From Planctomycetota bacterium (GTDB lineage Bacteria > Planctomycetota > JAJSAM01 > JAJVHW01), in assembly GCA_024280885.1 (NCBI GenBank), contig JAJRPF010000064.1, positions 1 through 64,000 on the forward strand: DNA of 64,000 bases, in the 5' to 3' direction. Below are positions 48,941-56,966 of the stretch, piece after piece. Position 1 is the first letter of the stretch. Every line of letters starts with the position of its first letter. The notes beneath the pieces were generated by a model. The model did not search any database, had not been told where the DNA came from, and saw nothing but the letters and a program-made list of their open reading frames with translations. A program made the position numbers and the translations under genes.

Positions 48941-49045
48941 CGACATACGGTGCCAGGCTCAATTCGGCGGGTCTGGCGCTACACTCCGAGCCTGGCTCGA
49001 TCTGCAGCGTTCAAACCGACGAATTGAGCCTGGCACCGTATGTCG
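48941..49045. repeat. perfect 26-bp inverted repeat
   Basis: The arms at 48941-48966 and 49020-49045 are exact reverse complements (26 of 26) around a 53-bp spacer. The centre of each arm holds TACGGTGCCAGGCTCAATT or its complement. A related TGCGGTGCCAGGCTCG lies alone at about 49723-49738. The spacer contains its own small palindrome (CGAGCCTGGCTCG). It could fold as a long hairpin just upstream of the XRE-type gene. The open frame 48847-49149 running through it is probably not a gene, although its last 30 codons (QDLHYFEFTREAAEAFLTGG) may be a relic. Confidence 0.75.
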
Positions 49046-49151
49046 CTTGTGGGATGACCGCACTGGGCCAGGATGCCGACGTGCAGGATCTTCATTACTT
49101 CGAGTTTACTCGGGAGGCCGCCGAGGCCTTCCTGACAGGAGGCGAATAGCC

Positions 49152-49628
49152 ATGGAGCAGCTCAATCCCAGCTCGAATTGGTTGCTCAGGATGGCAGCCA
49201 CGGAGGACGGCACCGACGTATCCGCTGGAGGCCTTGTAGCCGCCGCCAAGTCGCAATCGTCAACGGCGGAACTGCGCAGGCGGATCATCGCACGTCTCAT
49301 CGGGCTTGCACGCCGCCGGCACGGGCTCTCGCTCGAAGAAGTGGCAGCTAGGTGCAACGCTGATCCACTCGAAGTTTTCCAACTTGAGCATGCGGAGATC
49401 GATTTGGCTGACCGCCGTGTCGCCGTCGACCTCGCGCAGGCGCTGGCCATCCCAGAGCTATCGCTGGTCGCGCTGACGAGCCTCAAGCCGGCGCGAGACA
49501 AGCGACTTTTGGAGGCCATCCGCCGCTTCGCGGTCAGGAGTGAGCCCGTCGTCTCCCTCAGCGATGATGAGGAGGAAGCACTGTCGGAGTTCGAGCAGGA
49601 ATTGGCGGGCGCGACGGCCGACGACTGA
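49152..49628 (+). CDS. XRE-family helix-turn-helix protein
   Basis: 158 residues from ATG 49152, preceded by GGAGGCGAATAGCC. Residues 42-110 form the helix-turn-helix: LIGLARRRHGLSLEEVAARC, NADPLEVFQLEHAEID, RVAVDLAQALAIPEL. The C-terminal 40 residues are acidic (SLSDDEEEALSEFEQELAG). XRE proteins are often antitoxins or repressors. Here no toxin gene follows and the frame in front is doubtful, so the target is unknown. The 26-bp inverted repeat about 110 bp upstream might be its operator or a transcription hairpin. Confidence 0.7.
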   Translation: MEQLNPSSNWLLRMAATEDGTDVSAGGLVAAAKSQSSTAELRRRIIARLIGLARRRHGLSLEEVAARCNADPLEVFQLEHAEIDLADRRVAVDLAQALAIPELSLVALTSLKPARDKRLLEAIRRFAVRSEPVVSLSDDEEEALSEFEQELAGATADD

Positions 49629-49826
49629 TCGCGCACCGACTGGAGATTCGCCGATGGGACCCTGGTCGTTGTCTAGCCCGAATCTACCGCGTTCGCTCCG
49701 CGGCGAAATACGGTGACACGAAATGCGGTGCCAGGCTCGCCGCCGGTCCGTTCTTCGCGTCGATGTAACCTTCGGCCGTCTCGCGCGACGTGGCGGATGG
49801 AGGTTCCATCCATGCGCGCACGACGC

Positions 49827-49898
49827 GAAAAACTGAACCCGGATGGATTCCTCGGCCCAGCGCCGCGTTCGAAGAATTCATCCGGGTTCAGTATTTCG
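49827..49898. repeat. palindromic repeat, copy P2
   Basis: Arms ACTGAACCCGGATG and CATCCGGGTTCAGT flank the conserved centre CCTCGGCCCAGCGCCGCGTT. Immediately to its right lies an isolated right-end motif of the interspersed element (GGTTCATGCACGGACGC, about 49903-49919). The 608-bp gap 49629-50236 holds this, the small element copy 8 and no gene. Confidence 0.7.
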
Positions 49899-49979
49899 GA
49901 TGGGTTCATGCACGGACGCAGATCCGAACCATCCGACGCGTCGCGCGTTGACAGAGTGCATGTTGCGGCTACCCCCATG

Positions 49980-50111
49980 GGCGTTGGTGCATGAACGCTC
50001 TCGCCCCTGCGATCCGAGCCTGGAGACCTGCTACGACGTCGCGCCGCGAGCGCCCTCGGCCTGGGCTCTCAGGCTCCAGACTGACGTTGGGGGGATTCAC
50101 GCGCCAACGCC
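49980..50111 (+). mobile_element. short element with the same inverted ends but a different interior (copy 8)
   Basis: Left end GGCGTTGGTGCATGAACGCT and right end GATTCACGCGCCAACGCC match the family, but the length is only 132 bp. After about 38 bp the interior is unrelated to the other copies. It contains its own inverted pair (CCTGGAG / CTCCAG). Confidence 0.55.
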
Positions 50112-50236
50112 CTGTTGGAGGGTGAAGCGCGCCGATCTCTGTCAGAGCGCGCGTAGGATGTGGAGGTCGCAGTGCAGCTTCGCGCGAGCGTGAACATTCC
50201 TGGTCAACCGGGCAGACGCCCAGCGGCCGGTACACC

Positions 50237-51664
50237 ATGAGCCGACGGCGAAACGTACTGGGGATTGGCGGCCTGCTCGTTGCGGTGCTCTTGGTGGTCG
50301 CGCTCCGGCGCTGCGGAGTCGCGGATGAACCGGAAGTCGCGCCCCCTCCGGCCCCGGAGAGCGCGGTCTCCATTCCCGTCGAGACGCATGATCCGCCCGT
50401 TCGAAGAGCCCGCGTCGAACCGCCCAAGCCGCCCAAATCGCTGTCCTCCAGCGATGAGACTGACGTGGTCAGCGTCACGTTTCGAGATCTGGCGGACGGG
50501 TCCATCATTCCGTTCGATGTGCTCGATCCGAAGTGGCCGTCGGCCCCCGGTGCTCAGGCGGAGAGCGCGGTCGGCAGTCACGCTCCGCGCGAGGACGTGG
50601 AGTCCGATGCTGTCAAGGTCGCCGAACCGTTCCGCTTCGTGGGACGAACCCCAGACACCGAGGGTAGCGAGCACTACGACCTCTGGGTGTACCGGACCGT
50701 TCGCGTTCGCGGAACCGTCTCGGCGGCCGCTGAGCTGAACGTCGAGCCAAAGGCAGCGACCGTGAAGTGGGGAGTGTACGGAGGGCGAGTCGGACAGCTC
50801 GCGCACCGAGCGGATCCTCCATGGACGAAGAGATGGCTGAACACGCACCGATTGCGGCGCAAGACTCCGATCTGGACCGTCACCGAGGACGGCTCATTTG
50901 AGTGTGACGTGCCCCGCGTGCGCGGGTTGACATTCGTGGCGTCCGCTCGTGTGCCCGGGCGGGCGACGAGAAACGACGTTCAGCGCGTGCTGGTCGATTC
51001 GCAGACAGAGCTCGTGACGCTTCGACTGGAGATCCAGCCGGAGATGATGATCGCGGGCGTACTCGTGCAAATCGATGGAACTCCAGCCACGGGGCGAGTT
51101 GCAGTGTTCGTCCATAACCGGGTCCGCGCGGCGGAGCTCGACCATGCCATTCTCACTCTCTACGGGATCGGAGTAGCGGGTGGCGCACGGCAGCGCCCGA
51201 CGGATGAGTTCGTCACGTTCACGAGCGTCGACAGCGTTCAGACCAGCAGCGACGGGCACTTTGAGCTGCCGGTGTTCAACGCCGGACGCACGATGCTCAC
51301 GGTGAAAGTCGCGGGGTTCATCACAGAGCAGATCTCGCTCGGGGAGATCAACGGGTCGCGCGAGGACCTCCGGATCACACTGCGCCCCGACGACCCGTCG
51401 ATCACCGTCACGCTTCGCGACGGTGACGCTGTCTTCGAGGTGGGAACCGCGCTCGTCGTCGCCGGGAGCGCCGAAGTGGGGCAGCCTGAGATAGGTCGCT
51501 ACACCCCGGACGCGAACGGGCGAGTCAACGCGAGCGTGTTCGAAGAGGGGAAGGACTACTACCTGATCCTCGACGTCTCGGGTGAATCGCGACGGCGCGG
51601 GTGGATCACATGGAGATCTCAGTCGGAGATCGACGTCAGCCGCGATCTCCGACGGACGCGGTAG
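50237..51664 (+). CDS. membrane-anchored carboxypeptidase-regulatory-like protein, paralogue B
   Basis: 475 residues from ATG 50237. One N-terminal membrane segment (IGGLLVAVLLVVALRRCG), a proline-rich spacer (EVAPPPAPESAVSIPVETHD) and the same beta-module region as the product of 37724-39145. The two differ at a small fraction of residues, mostly conservative (for example VEPRTATVEWGV versus VEPKAATVKWGV). Homology starts at about residue 10 and extends into the downstream repeat, while flanking genes differ, so gene and repeat were copied as one unit. Predicted to be exported. No sigma domain. Function unknown. Confidence 0.72.
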   Translation: MSRRRNVLGIGGLLVAVLLVVALRRCGVADEPEVAPPPAPESAVSIPVETHDPPVRRARVEPPKPPKSLSSSDETDVVSVTFRDLADGSIIPFDVLDPKWPSAPGAQAESAVGSHAPREDVESDAVKVAEPFRFVGRTPDTEGSEHYDLWVYRTVRVRGTVSAAAELNVEPKAATVKWGVYGGRVGQLAHRADPPWTKRWLNTHRLRRKTPIWTVTEDGSFECDVPRVRGLTFVASARVPGRATRNDVQRVLVDSQTELVTLRLEIQPEMMIAGVLVQIDGTPATGRVAVFVHNRVRAAELDHAILTLYGIGVAGGARQRPTDEFVTFTSVDSVQTSSDGHFELPVFNAGRTMLTVKVAGFITEQISLGEINGSREDLRITLRPDDPSITVTLRDGDAVFEVGTALVVAGSAEVGQPEIGRYTPDANGRVNASVFEEGKDYYLILDVSGESRRRGWITWRSQSEIDVSRDLRRTR

Positions 51665-51672
51665 GGAGGAGC

Positions 51673-51906
51673 GGCGTTGGTGCATGAGCGCCCGCGCGCC
51701 GCGAGCGCCCCACCCCGGCGAATCTCTGTCGGTCGCTGCAGCGGGAGCCGACCCGACCCGGCGCGAGAGACCGAGACGCGACTCGGCAGCAACACCCTGA
51801 GCCAGACGCAGAAGATGGCACGCCCGCGGTCGGTGGCGACTCGCGTGTAGACTCGGGGCGTTCAACGTGGAGGATCTGCGCTGTGAGGGCTTCATGTACC
51901 AACGCC
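51673..51906 (+). mobile_element. interspersed element, internally shortened copy 9
   Basis: 234 bp with left end GGCGTTGGTGCATGAGCGCC and right end GCTTCATGTACCAACGCC, starting 8 bp after the stop of paralogue B. Same internal deletion as copy 5, then diverging after about 120 bp. Confidence 0.78.
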
Positions 51907-51948
51907 GCACCCTTGCGTCGGACGCGGCCTTGAGCGGGGGGAGAGATC

Positions 51949-54147
51949 ATGGAAGGGCGCCGGATGACCACGCTGCGCTGTGCTGAGCTCGTGAGGACCG
52001 TCGCTCTGACCGGCTGCATTTTCGCGGCGACCAACGGCGCGGCCCGCGCGCAGGAGGACGCCGACGCTGAGCGCGTACCCGTCAGCATCCAGCTCCCCGA
52101 GGGGGCGCGTGTCCGGTTGCGCTCGATCATCCGCACGGAGCAGCTCGCCGCGTTCGGCCCGCTGGCGATGGTGAGTGAAGCGGTCATAGCCAAGGACATC
52201 ACTCTCACGGGACTCGGCGTGACGGACGACGGCGACGTCCGGGTGAAGTGGCGCTTCGACCGGGTCTGGGGCGAGGTGATCAATCCGCGGATGAATGCGA
52301 CGTTCGACTCCGCGTCCTCGCCAGAGGAGCCCGAGATCCTGACCACGGTGCTGTCGGCGCACGGAGGCACTGAATTCACGGTGACGTTCGCAACCGATGG
52401 CAGGGTTCTGCGCGTTGAAGGGATCGAGGATGCGATTGAGAAGGCGAGCGCGAGGTTCGGTGAGGCGGCTGCCAAGTTTCGTATGGTCTTCGAGCGGCTG
52501 CTGAGCGCCGAGAAGCTGGTGACCGAGATTGAGTGGCAGCTCGCGGCGATGCCGCTCCCCTCTGACAGCGTCGCCATCGGTACGGCCTGGGAGGCCACGG
52601 ACCGCGTCCCGACTCCTTCCGAGAACGTGGACATGCGGATCGTCGGGACGCGTCGTGTCGAGTCGGTGGACGCCGAGTCGATCACGATCGGTGGCGATAT
52701 GACCCTCGCGTGCAGCACGGGAAGCTCGCGCAAGGGACCAATGCACGCGCTGCTGAACGACGAGAACGAGGATACGCTCGAGGCCGATGCGTCGGTGAGA
52801 GTGTCGCGCACTGACGGGTTCCCGCTCAGCGTCAGCGGGAATCTCCACCTGTCGGCTTTCATGCAGAACGACGATGGGTCGGAGGGGACGTTCCGGCAGC
52901 GCAGCCGATTTGCCACGTGGCGCCTCGGGGACGACTCCGAGTCGGGCGACGCGGCGCTGGCGGCGTTCGGGCTCTTCGACATGGAGGCCCCGCACGCAGA
53001 GCTGCTTCAGGCTTCCTGGCTCGGCGCACGCGGGCGAGTCTTCGAAGATGGCGATAGCCCGGCGGAGGCGCGCCGCGAGTTCAAGGCTGCACTCGCCATC
53101 TCCCGGGCTGCCCTGGCCACGGCTCGGGACGATGGTGATTGGGTGAACCTCCACCTCCGCCACGCGAAGAGCCTCGCGTATCTCGACGGCGCTGAGGAGC
53201 GCTGGGATGCTGCGCGCGCGGCGTGGGTGTCGATCGCAGAGCTGATGGCGAGTGACCGGCTGACGCGCGCCGACCGGCATTGGGAGCACGTGCACGCGCT
53301 CGCGATGCAGGGCGTGGTCACCGCCTCCGGCGGCGATACCGCTGCCGCGAGTGCCGCATTCGTTGCAGCCGAGGGCGCAGCGCTCGCGCGACTGGAGGGG
53401 AGCGCCGCGGACAGCGAGATGCGCGACCTACTCGCGTGGGCGTATGAACGCTGGAGCGCCGCCGCGGACGAAGCTGAAGACGACACTCAAGCGCTGTCCT
53501 TAGGGGTCAAGGCGCTCGCGCTGCGCGACGAGCTGGCGGTGACCGCACCTCGCACCCCCGCTGACACCGAGACGCTCGTTAACGACCTGTGGGGACTGCA
53601 CCTCGTCGCACTGCGCGCGGGCAACGCGGACCGGGCGGCGGAGCTGCTCGACCGCGCGCGAAAGGACGTGGAGCCGCTCTTGGAATACGACGAGAGTTTT
53701 CGCGAATTCAGCACGGACATGGTCGCGCGACGCGAGGCCATCGCGGTCATGGTCGCGGGAGGCAACGCGAGGGACGCGACGCAGGCGCGGGTGCTCGCCG
53801 ACCTGCTCTACACGATGAAGCGCTACGCCGAGTCGACGGCACAGTGGGAGATCGCCGTCGCCGACGAGACGATCCGCGGCGACTTCGAGAACGCCAACCT
53901 CTACTACGCCGCGATCTCGGCGGCTCTTGCTCACAGCGCTGCCGACGGCGACGCGAAGGCGCGCTTCGCGGTGCTGACCATTGAGTGGCTCGGGCCCCAC
54001 GTCACCATGCTCAGGCGCGCCGCCGGGAGCGACGACAAGGACCGGAGCGAGTGGGCCACAAGCGAGCTCGCGTACACCCGCGAGTACGACCGGGACTTTG
54101 CGTCGATGCGTGGGACAATGGAGTTCGACGCGCTCTTCTCCGACTGA
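51949..54147 (+). CDS. secreted protein with beta-rich N-terminal domain and TPR-like C-terminal region
   Basis: 732 residues from ATG 51949; ATG 51964 gives a cleaner signal peptide (ELVRTVALTGCIFAATNGAA). Residues 40-300 form a beta-rich domain (VSIQLPEGARVRLRSIIRTE, TLTGLGVTDDGDVRVKWRFD), similar in layout to DUF6263 proteins. From about 330 the protein is helical with repeated Ala/Glu/Trp motifs (AEARREFKAALAISRAALAT, WEHVHALAMQGVVTASGGDT, RYAESTAQWEIAVADETIRG) that look like TPRs. Probably periplasmic, perhaps a scaffold. The right boundary of element copy 9 lies 42 bp upstream. Confidence 0.7.
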   Translation: MEGRRMTTLRCAELVRTVALTGCIFAATNGAARAQEDADAERVPVSIQLPEGARVRLRSIIRTEQLAAFGPLAMVSEAVIAKDITLTGLGVTDDGDVRVKWRFDRVWGEVINPRMNATFDSASSPEEPEILTTVLSAHGGTEFTVTFATDGRVLRVEGIEDAIEKASARFGEAAAKFRMVFERLLSAEKLVTEIEWQLAAMPLPSDSVAIGTAWEATDRVPTPSENVDMRIVGTRRVESVDAESITIGGDMTLACSTGSSRKGPMHALLNDENEDTLEADASVRVSRTDGFPLSVSGNLHLSAFMQNDDGSEGTFRQRSRFATWRLGDDSESGDAALAAFGLFDMEAPHAELLQASWLGARGRVFEDGDSPAEARREFKAALAISRAALATARDDGDWVNLHLRHAKSLAYLDGAEERWDAARAAWVSIAELMASDRLTRADRHWEHVHALAMQGVVTASGGDTAAASAAFVAAEGAALARLEGSAADSEMRDLLAWAYERWSAAADEAEDDTQALSLGVKALALRDELAVTAPRTPADTETLVNDLWGLHLVALRAGNADRAAELLDRARKDVEPLLEYDESFREFSTDMVARREAIAVMVAGGNARDATQARVLADLLYTMKRYAESTAQWEIAVADETIRGDFENANLYYAAISAALAHSAADGDAKARFAVLTIEWLGPHVTMLRRAAGSDDKDRSEWATSELAYTREYDRDFASMRGTMEFDALFSD

Positions 54148-54364
54148 ATCGTGCGTCCAAAAGGGACGTTCGGCGGAGTCTCCAAGGGACCGCAAGTAGG
54201 CGGTCGGATCTCACCCTTGAGATGGCCTGGCATGTCAAGCAGCGGGAGCGACTTGGCGATCCGTCCACATGGCTCGGTGCCGGCTTCCTCTGCACGCATC
54301 CATCCCCACTCGTCGAGGGGGCGCGTCGGATCCGGTGCTCTGAGGCGGGAGTTCAGCCAGAGAT

Positions 54365-54384
54365 GCGTTCATGCACCAATGGCC
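54365..54384 (+). repeat. isolated right end of the interspersed element
   Basis: GCGTTCATGCACCAATGGCC resembles the right inverted end of the element family and lies 16 bp upstream of the next gene start. No body or left end is present in 54148-54360. It may be a relic. Confidence 0.4.
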
Positions 54385-54400
54385 CCGTACGCTGTAGTCC

Positions 54401-56638
54401 ATGCGGACGTTCGGATCGATGGCACTGCTGTTCGGAAGCGCGCTGATGCTCGGCGCCTGCTCTGACTCGCTGACGCCCGACTCGGCGTCGGGATCTGCTT
54501 CCGGCGCGCGTGCGGACGCGGTCGCCACGCGAGAGCGTCGCGCGCGTACCGAGCCTGTGAAGCGTCCGTCCGCGCTGTCCCGGGACCCGAAGTTCGAGCG
54601 TTTGCTCGATCTCGGCGCCGACACCGGAGAGGCCGAGGAGTTGGCTGCGTACGTGACTACGGGAGGCGCGTCGGCACGCGAGCATCTCCTCTCGATGCTG
54701 GATCGGCTGGCCGATGACGATGCGCGCCTGGCCATCGTGCTTGAGATCCTCGTCGCCCTGTGTTCGGACGGGACGGCGCTCGACGAGGTACTGGCCCTCG
54801 TCGGAGGGCCGTCGGGACCCGCCCGGTTGCGCTCGCTCGACGTGTTGGGAGACGGCAATTGGCACGTCACAGGCGCGCAGGCCGACGGCGCCTTCTCGAT
54901 CATGTCCCACGCGCTCGCCACGGGAACGGCCGCCGAGCGCGTGAAGGCAGCGGAGGCCCTCGCCGCACGAAACGGCTACGGGCAGCCGGGTGTCCCGGCG
55001 CTCATCCTCGCCTGCGCCGACATCGTCCCCAGCGTCCGCATCGCAGCGTTCGACGCGCTCATCCATCTCGACGTCTATCTCAAGGACGACGCTTGGGTGG
55101 GGTGTGCCCAGACGCTGCTCGCGGACCCCGACCCCACCGTGCGTCGGGAAGCCTGCCGCGAACTCGGCGGGTGGGGCCGGGCAGGCCCAGTGGCGCACGC
55201 GCTGACGACGGCCCTCGACGATCCCGACGTCACGGTCGCGCGCGCCGCTGCCGTCGCTCTCGGCCGCGCCGGCGAGCCGTGGGACCACGTCGTTGATGCG
55301 CTACAGCGGCGCGTGCTGCGCCCGCCGGAGGCGGTCCAGCGCGCGGCACGCGTCGCCCTCGTGAACCTCGGTCGTGGAGACCTCGTGCCGCTCTCCAGAC
55401 TTCTCGATTGGACGTCCGAGCCCGGACTGGGGCGCGTCGCTCTCCGAGGACTCGTACGGCACGAGCGCCGCGATGAGCGCTGCTGGGATGCGTTTCGCCA
55501 GGCGCTCGCAGACAAGGACCGTTACTGGCGCCAAGACGTCACGGAGATGATCGCGAGAACGCCTCCCGGCGAGTCCCGCCGCGGCCTGCTCGAGTCGGCT
55601 ACGGATGACGCCTGGGCGGGCGTCCGCGTCGCCGCACTCAAGGGACTCGAGCGCGAGGGGCCGGTCGCGATCTCGGTCGTCGCCCGCTCCCTGCGGGATA
55701 AGGACGAGGACGTGCGTACCGCCGCGTGCGAGGTGCTTGCCCGACTCGGGCGGGAGAGCGCCAGAGAGGCGCGCGCGCTGCTTGGCGCGGAAGATCCCCA
55801 GTCGCGGGCGCTCGCGGTCCATCTGCTGGCGCGCGTGCACGTCGGTGGGGGCGAGACCGATTGGCTGCGCGCTGCGCTCGCTGACCCGGACGCATCCGTC
55901 CGCCGAACCGCGCTCGAGAGCCTCGCGGTGGACGACGACGCCGTCGTACCAATCGTGCTTCCTACGCCTGACGTCATGAGAGCGCTGACCGACCCCGACG
56001 CGGAGGTGCGCGCTGCTGCTGCGGGAGCGCTCGGACGGGGTCCGTCCCTCGACAGTGCCGATCTCCCGCCGCTGCGCGTACGCCTCGCCGACGACTCTGG
56101 CCTGGTCCGCGTCGCCGCGGCGGAGGCGCTACTGGTGCAGGTCGGGGAGTTCGAGACTGCGTTCCCGGTGCTTCGCGCAGAGCTCACCGACCAGGGGTTC
56201 TTCTGGGCGGCGACGATGACGCTCTTGCGTCACGGTGCGGACGATCCCGAGACCATGCACGCCATCGCGGCGATCCTGCGGAGCGGGGACGAGTGCGTCC
56301 GCGAGGCCGCGGTGGACCTCGTCGGGTGCTTCCCGACTCCCGCGAAGTCGGTCATCGACGAGCTGCTGGTCGCCGCTTCGGGCGATGTGCCGTTCGTGAC
56401 CGAGTGCTACTTGGGCCAGCACGAGCCGCGCTACGCGGCGGCGGCGGCGCTCGTTGAGATCGCCCCGTCCGCCCCGCGCGTGCGAACGCTGCTCGAGGAG
56501 TGGGGCCGCAGTCACGACGCAGAGCTGCGCTCGTCGGCGGCGCGTCTGCTGCACGAACTGGACCGCGCCGAGTCCGGGGACGCCGAGGTGGGACTCGACG
56601 AGAGGACGGATGTCGGACGTGCGGACGAGGGACGCTGA
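54401..56638 (+). CDS. HEAT-repeat lipoprotein
   Basis: 745 residues from ATG 54401. N-terminus MRTFGSMALLFGSALMLGAC carries a lipobox (LGAC), then a Ser/Ala spacer. From about residue 60 the protein is a run of HEAT-type helical pairs with the usual D-P-D-x-x-V-R-x-x-A pattern (LADPDPTVRREACRELGGWG, LDDPDVTVARAAAVALGRAG, LADPDASVRRTALESLAVDD, LTDPDAEVRAAAAGALGRGP). At least twelve units are visible. HEAT solenoids bind other proteins. A second HEAT-repeat lipoprotein lies at 62175-64000. Probably anchored in the membrane facing the periplasm; partner unknown. Confidence 0.85.
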   Translation: MRTFGSMALLFGSALMLGACSDSLTPDSASGSASGARADAVATRERRARTEPVKRPSALSRDPKFERLLDLGADTGEAEELAAYVTTGGASAREHLLSMLDRLADDDARLAIVLEILVALCSDGTALDEVLALVGGPSGPARLRSLDVLGDGNWHVTGAQADGAFSIMSHALATGTAAERVKAAEALAARNGYGQPGVPALILACADIVPSVRIAAFDALIHLDVYLKDDAWVGCAQTLLADPDPTVRREACRELGGWGRAGPVAHALTTALDDPDVTVARAAAVALGRAGEPWDHVVDALQRRVLRPPEAVQRAARVALVNLGRGDLVPLSRLLDWTSEPGLGRVALRGLVRHERRDERCWDAFRQALADKDRYWRQDVTEMIARTPPGESRRGLLESATDDAWAGVRVAALKGLEREGPVAISVVARSLRDKDEDVRTAACEVLARLGRESAREARALLGAEDPQSRALAVHLLARVHVGGGETDWLRAALADPDASVRRTALESLAVDDDAVVPIVLPTPDVMRALTDPDAEVRAAAAGALGRGPSLDSADLPPLRVRLADDSGLVRVAAAEALLVQVGEFETAFPVLRAELTDQGFFWAATMTLLRHGADDPETMHAIAAILRSGDECVREAAVDLVGCFPTPAKSVIDELLVAASGDVPFVTECYLGQHEPRYAAAAALVEIAPSAPRVRTLLEEWGRSHDAELRSSAARLLHELDRAESGDAEVGLDERTDVGRADEGR

Positions 56639-56673
56639 CCTGCCGCGCACAGCGCTCGCGCCGTGACTCGCGT

Positions 56674-56774
56674 ACCCGCGCCGATGCTGCGCCCACGGTT
56701 GGCGGCGATCGTCGCGTAGAATGGCTCCGCAGCCGGGGACGGTCTTGCGATCGATCGGTTCGGGCGCCAACGCC
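56674..56774 (+). mobile_element. interspersed element, 3' fragment (copy 10)
   Basis: Contains GGCGGCGATCGTCGCGTAGA, ATGGCTCCGCAGCCGGGGAC and the right end GGTTCGGGCGCCAACGCC. Lies after the HEAT gene, with the left part missing. The remainder of 56639-56966 shows no gene. Confidence 0.65.
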
Positions 56775-56966
56775 ATTGAGGCGGGAGGTGCGGGCAGAAT
56801 AGTCAGCGTTCGCGACGTCGATCCGGACGTCGTGGGAGAGGGTTCACGCGGTCGATGTCCAGACGTGGGGCGGCTCGTATGGCGGCTCGGATTCAATCCC
56901 CTCTCCTCCGCTGGCCGTGGACGCGGGGCGAGAAACGCAAGTGGCGAACCCTGATAGGCTGTTGGG

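Noticed and set aside
48847..49149. 100-codon frame upstream of the XRE gene
   Set aside because: It runs through the perfect inverted repeat in both arms and has no ribosome binding site; only its last codons may be a relic.
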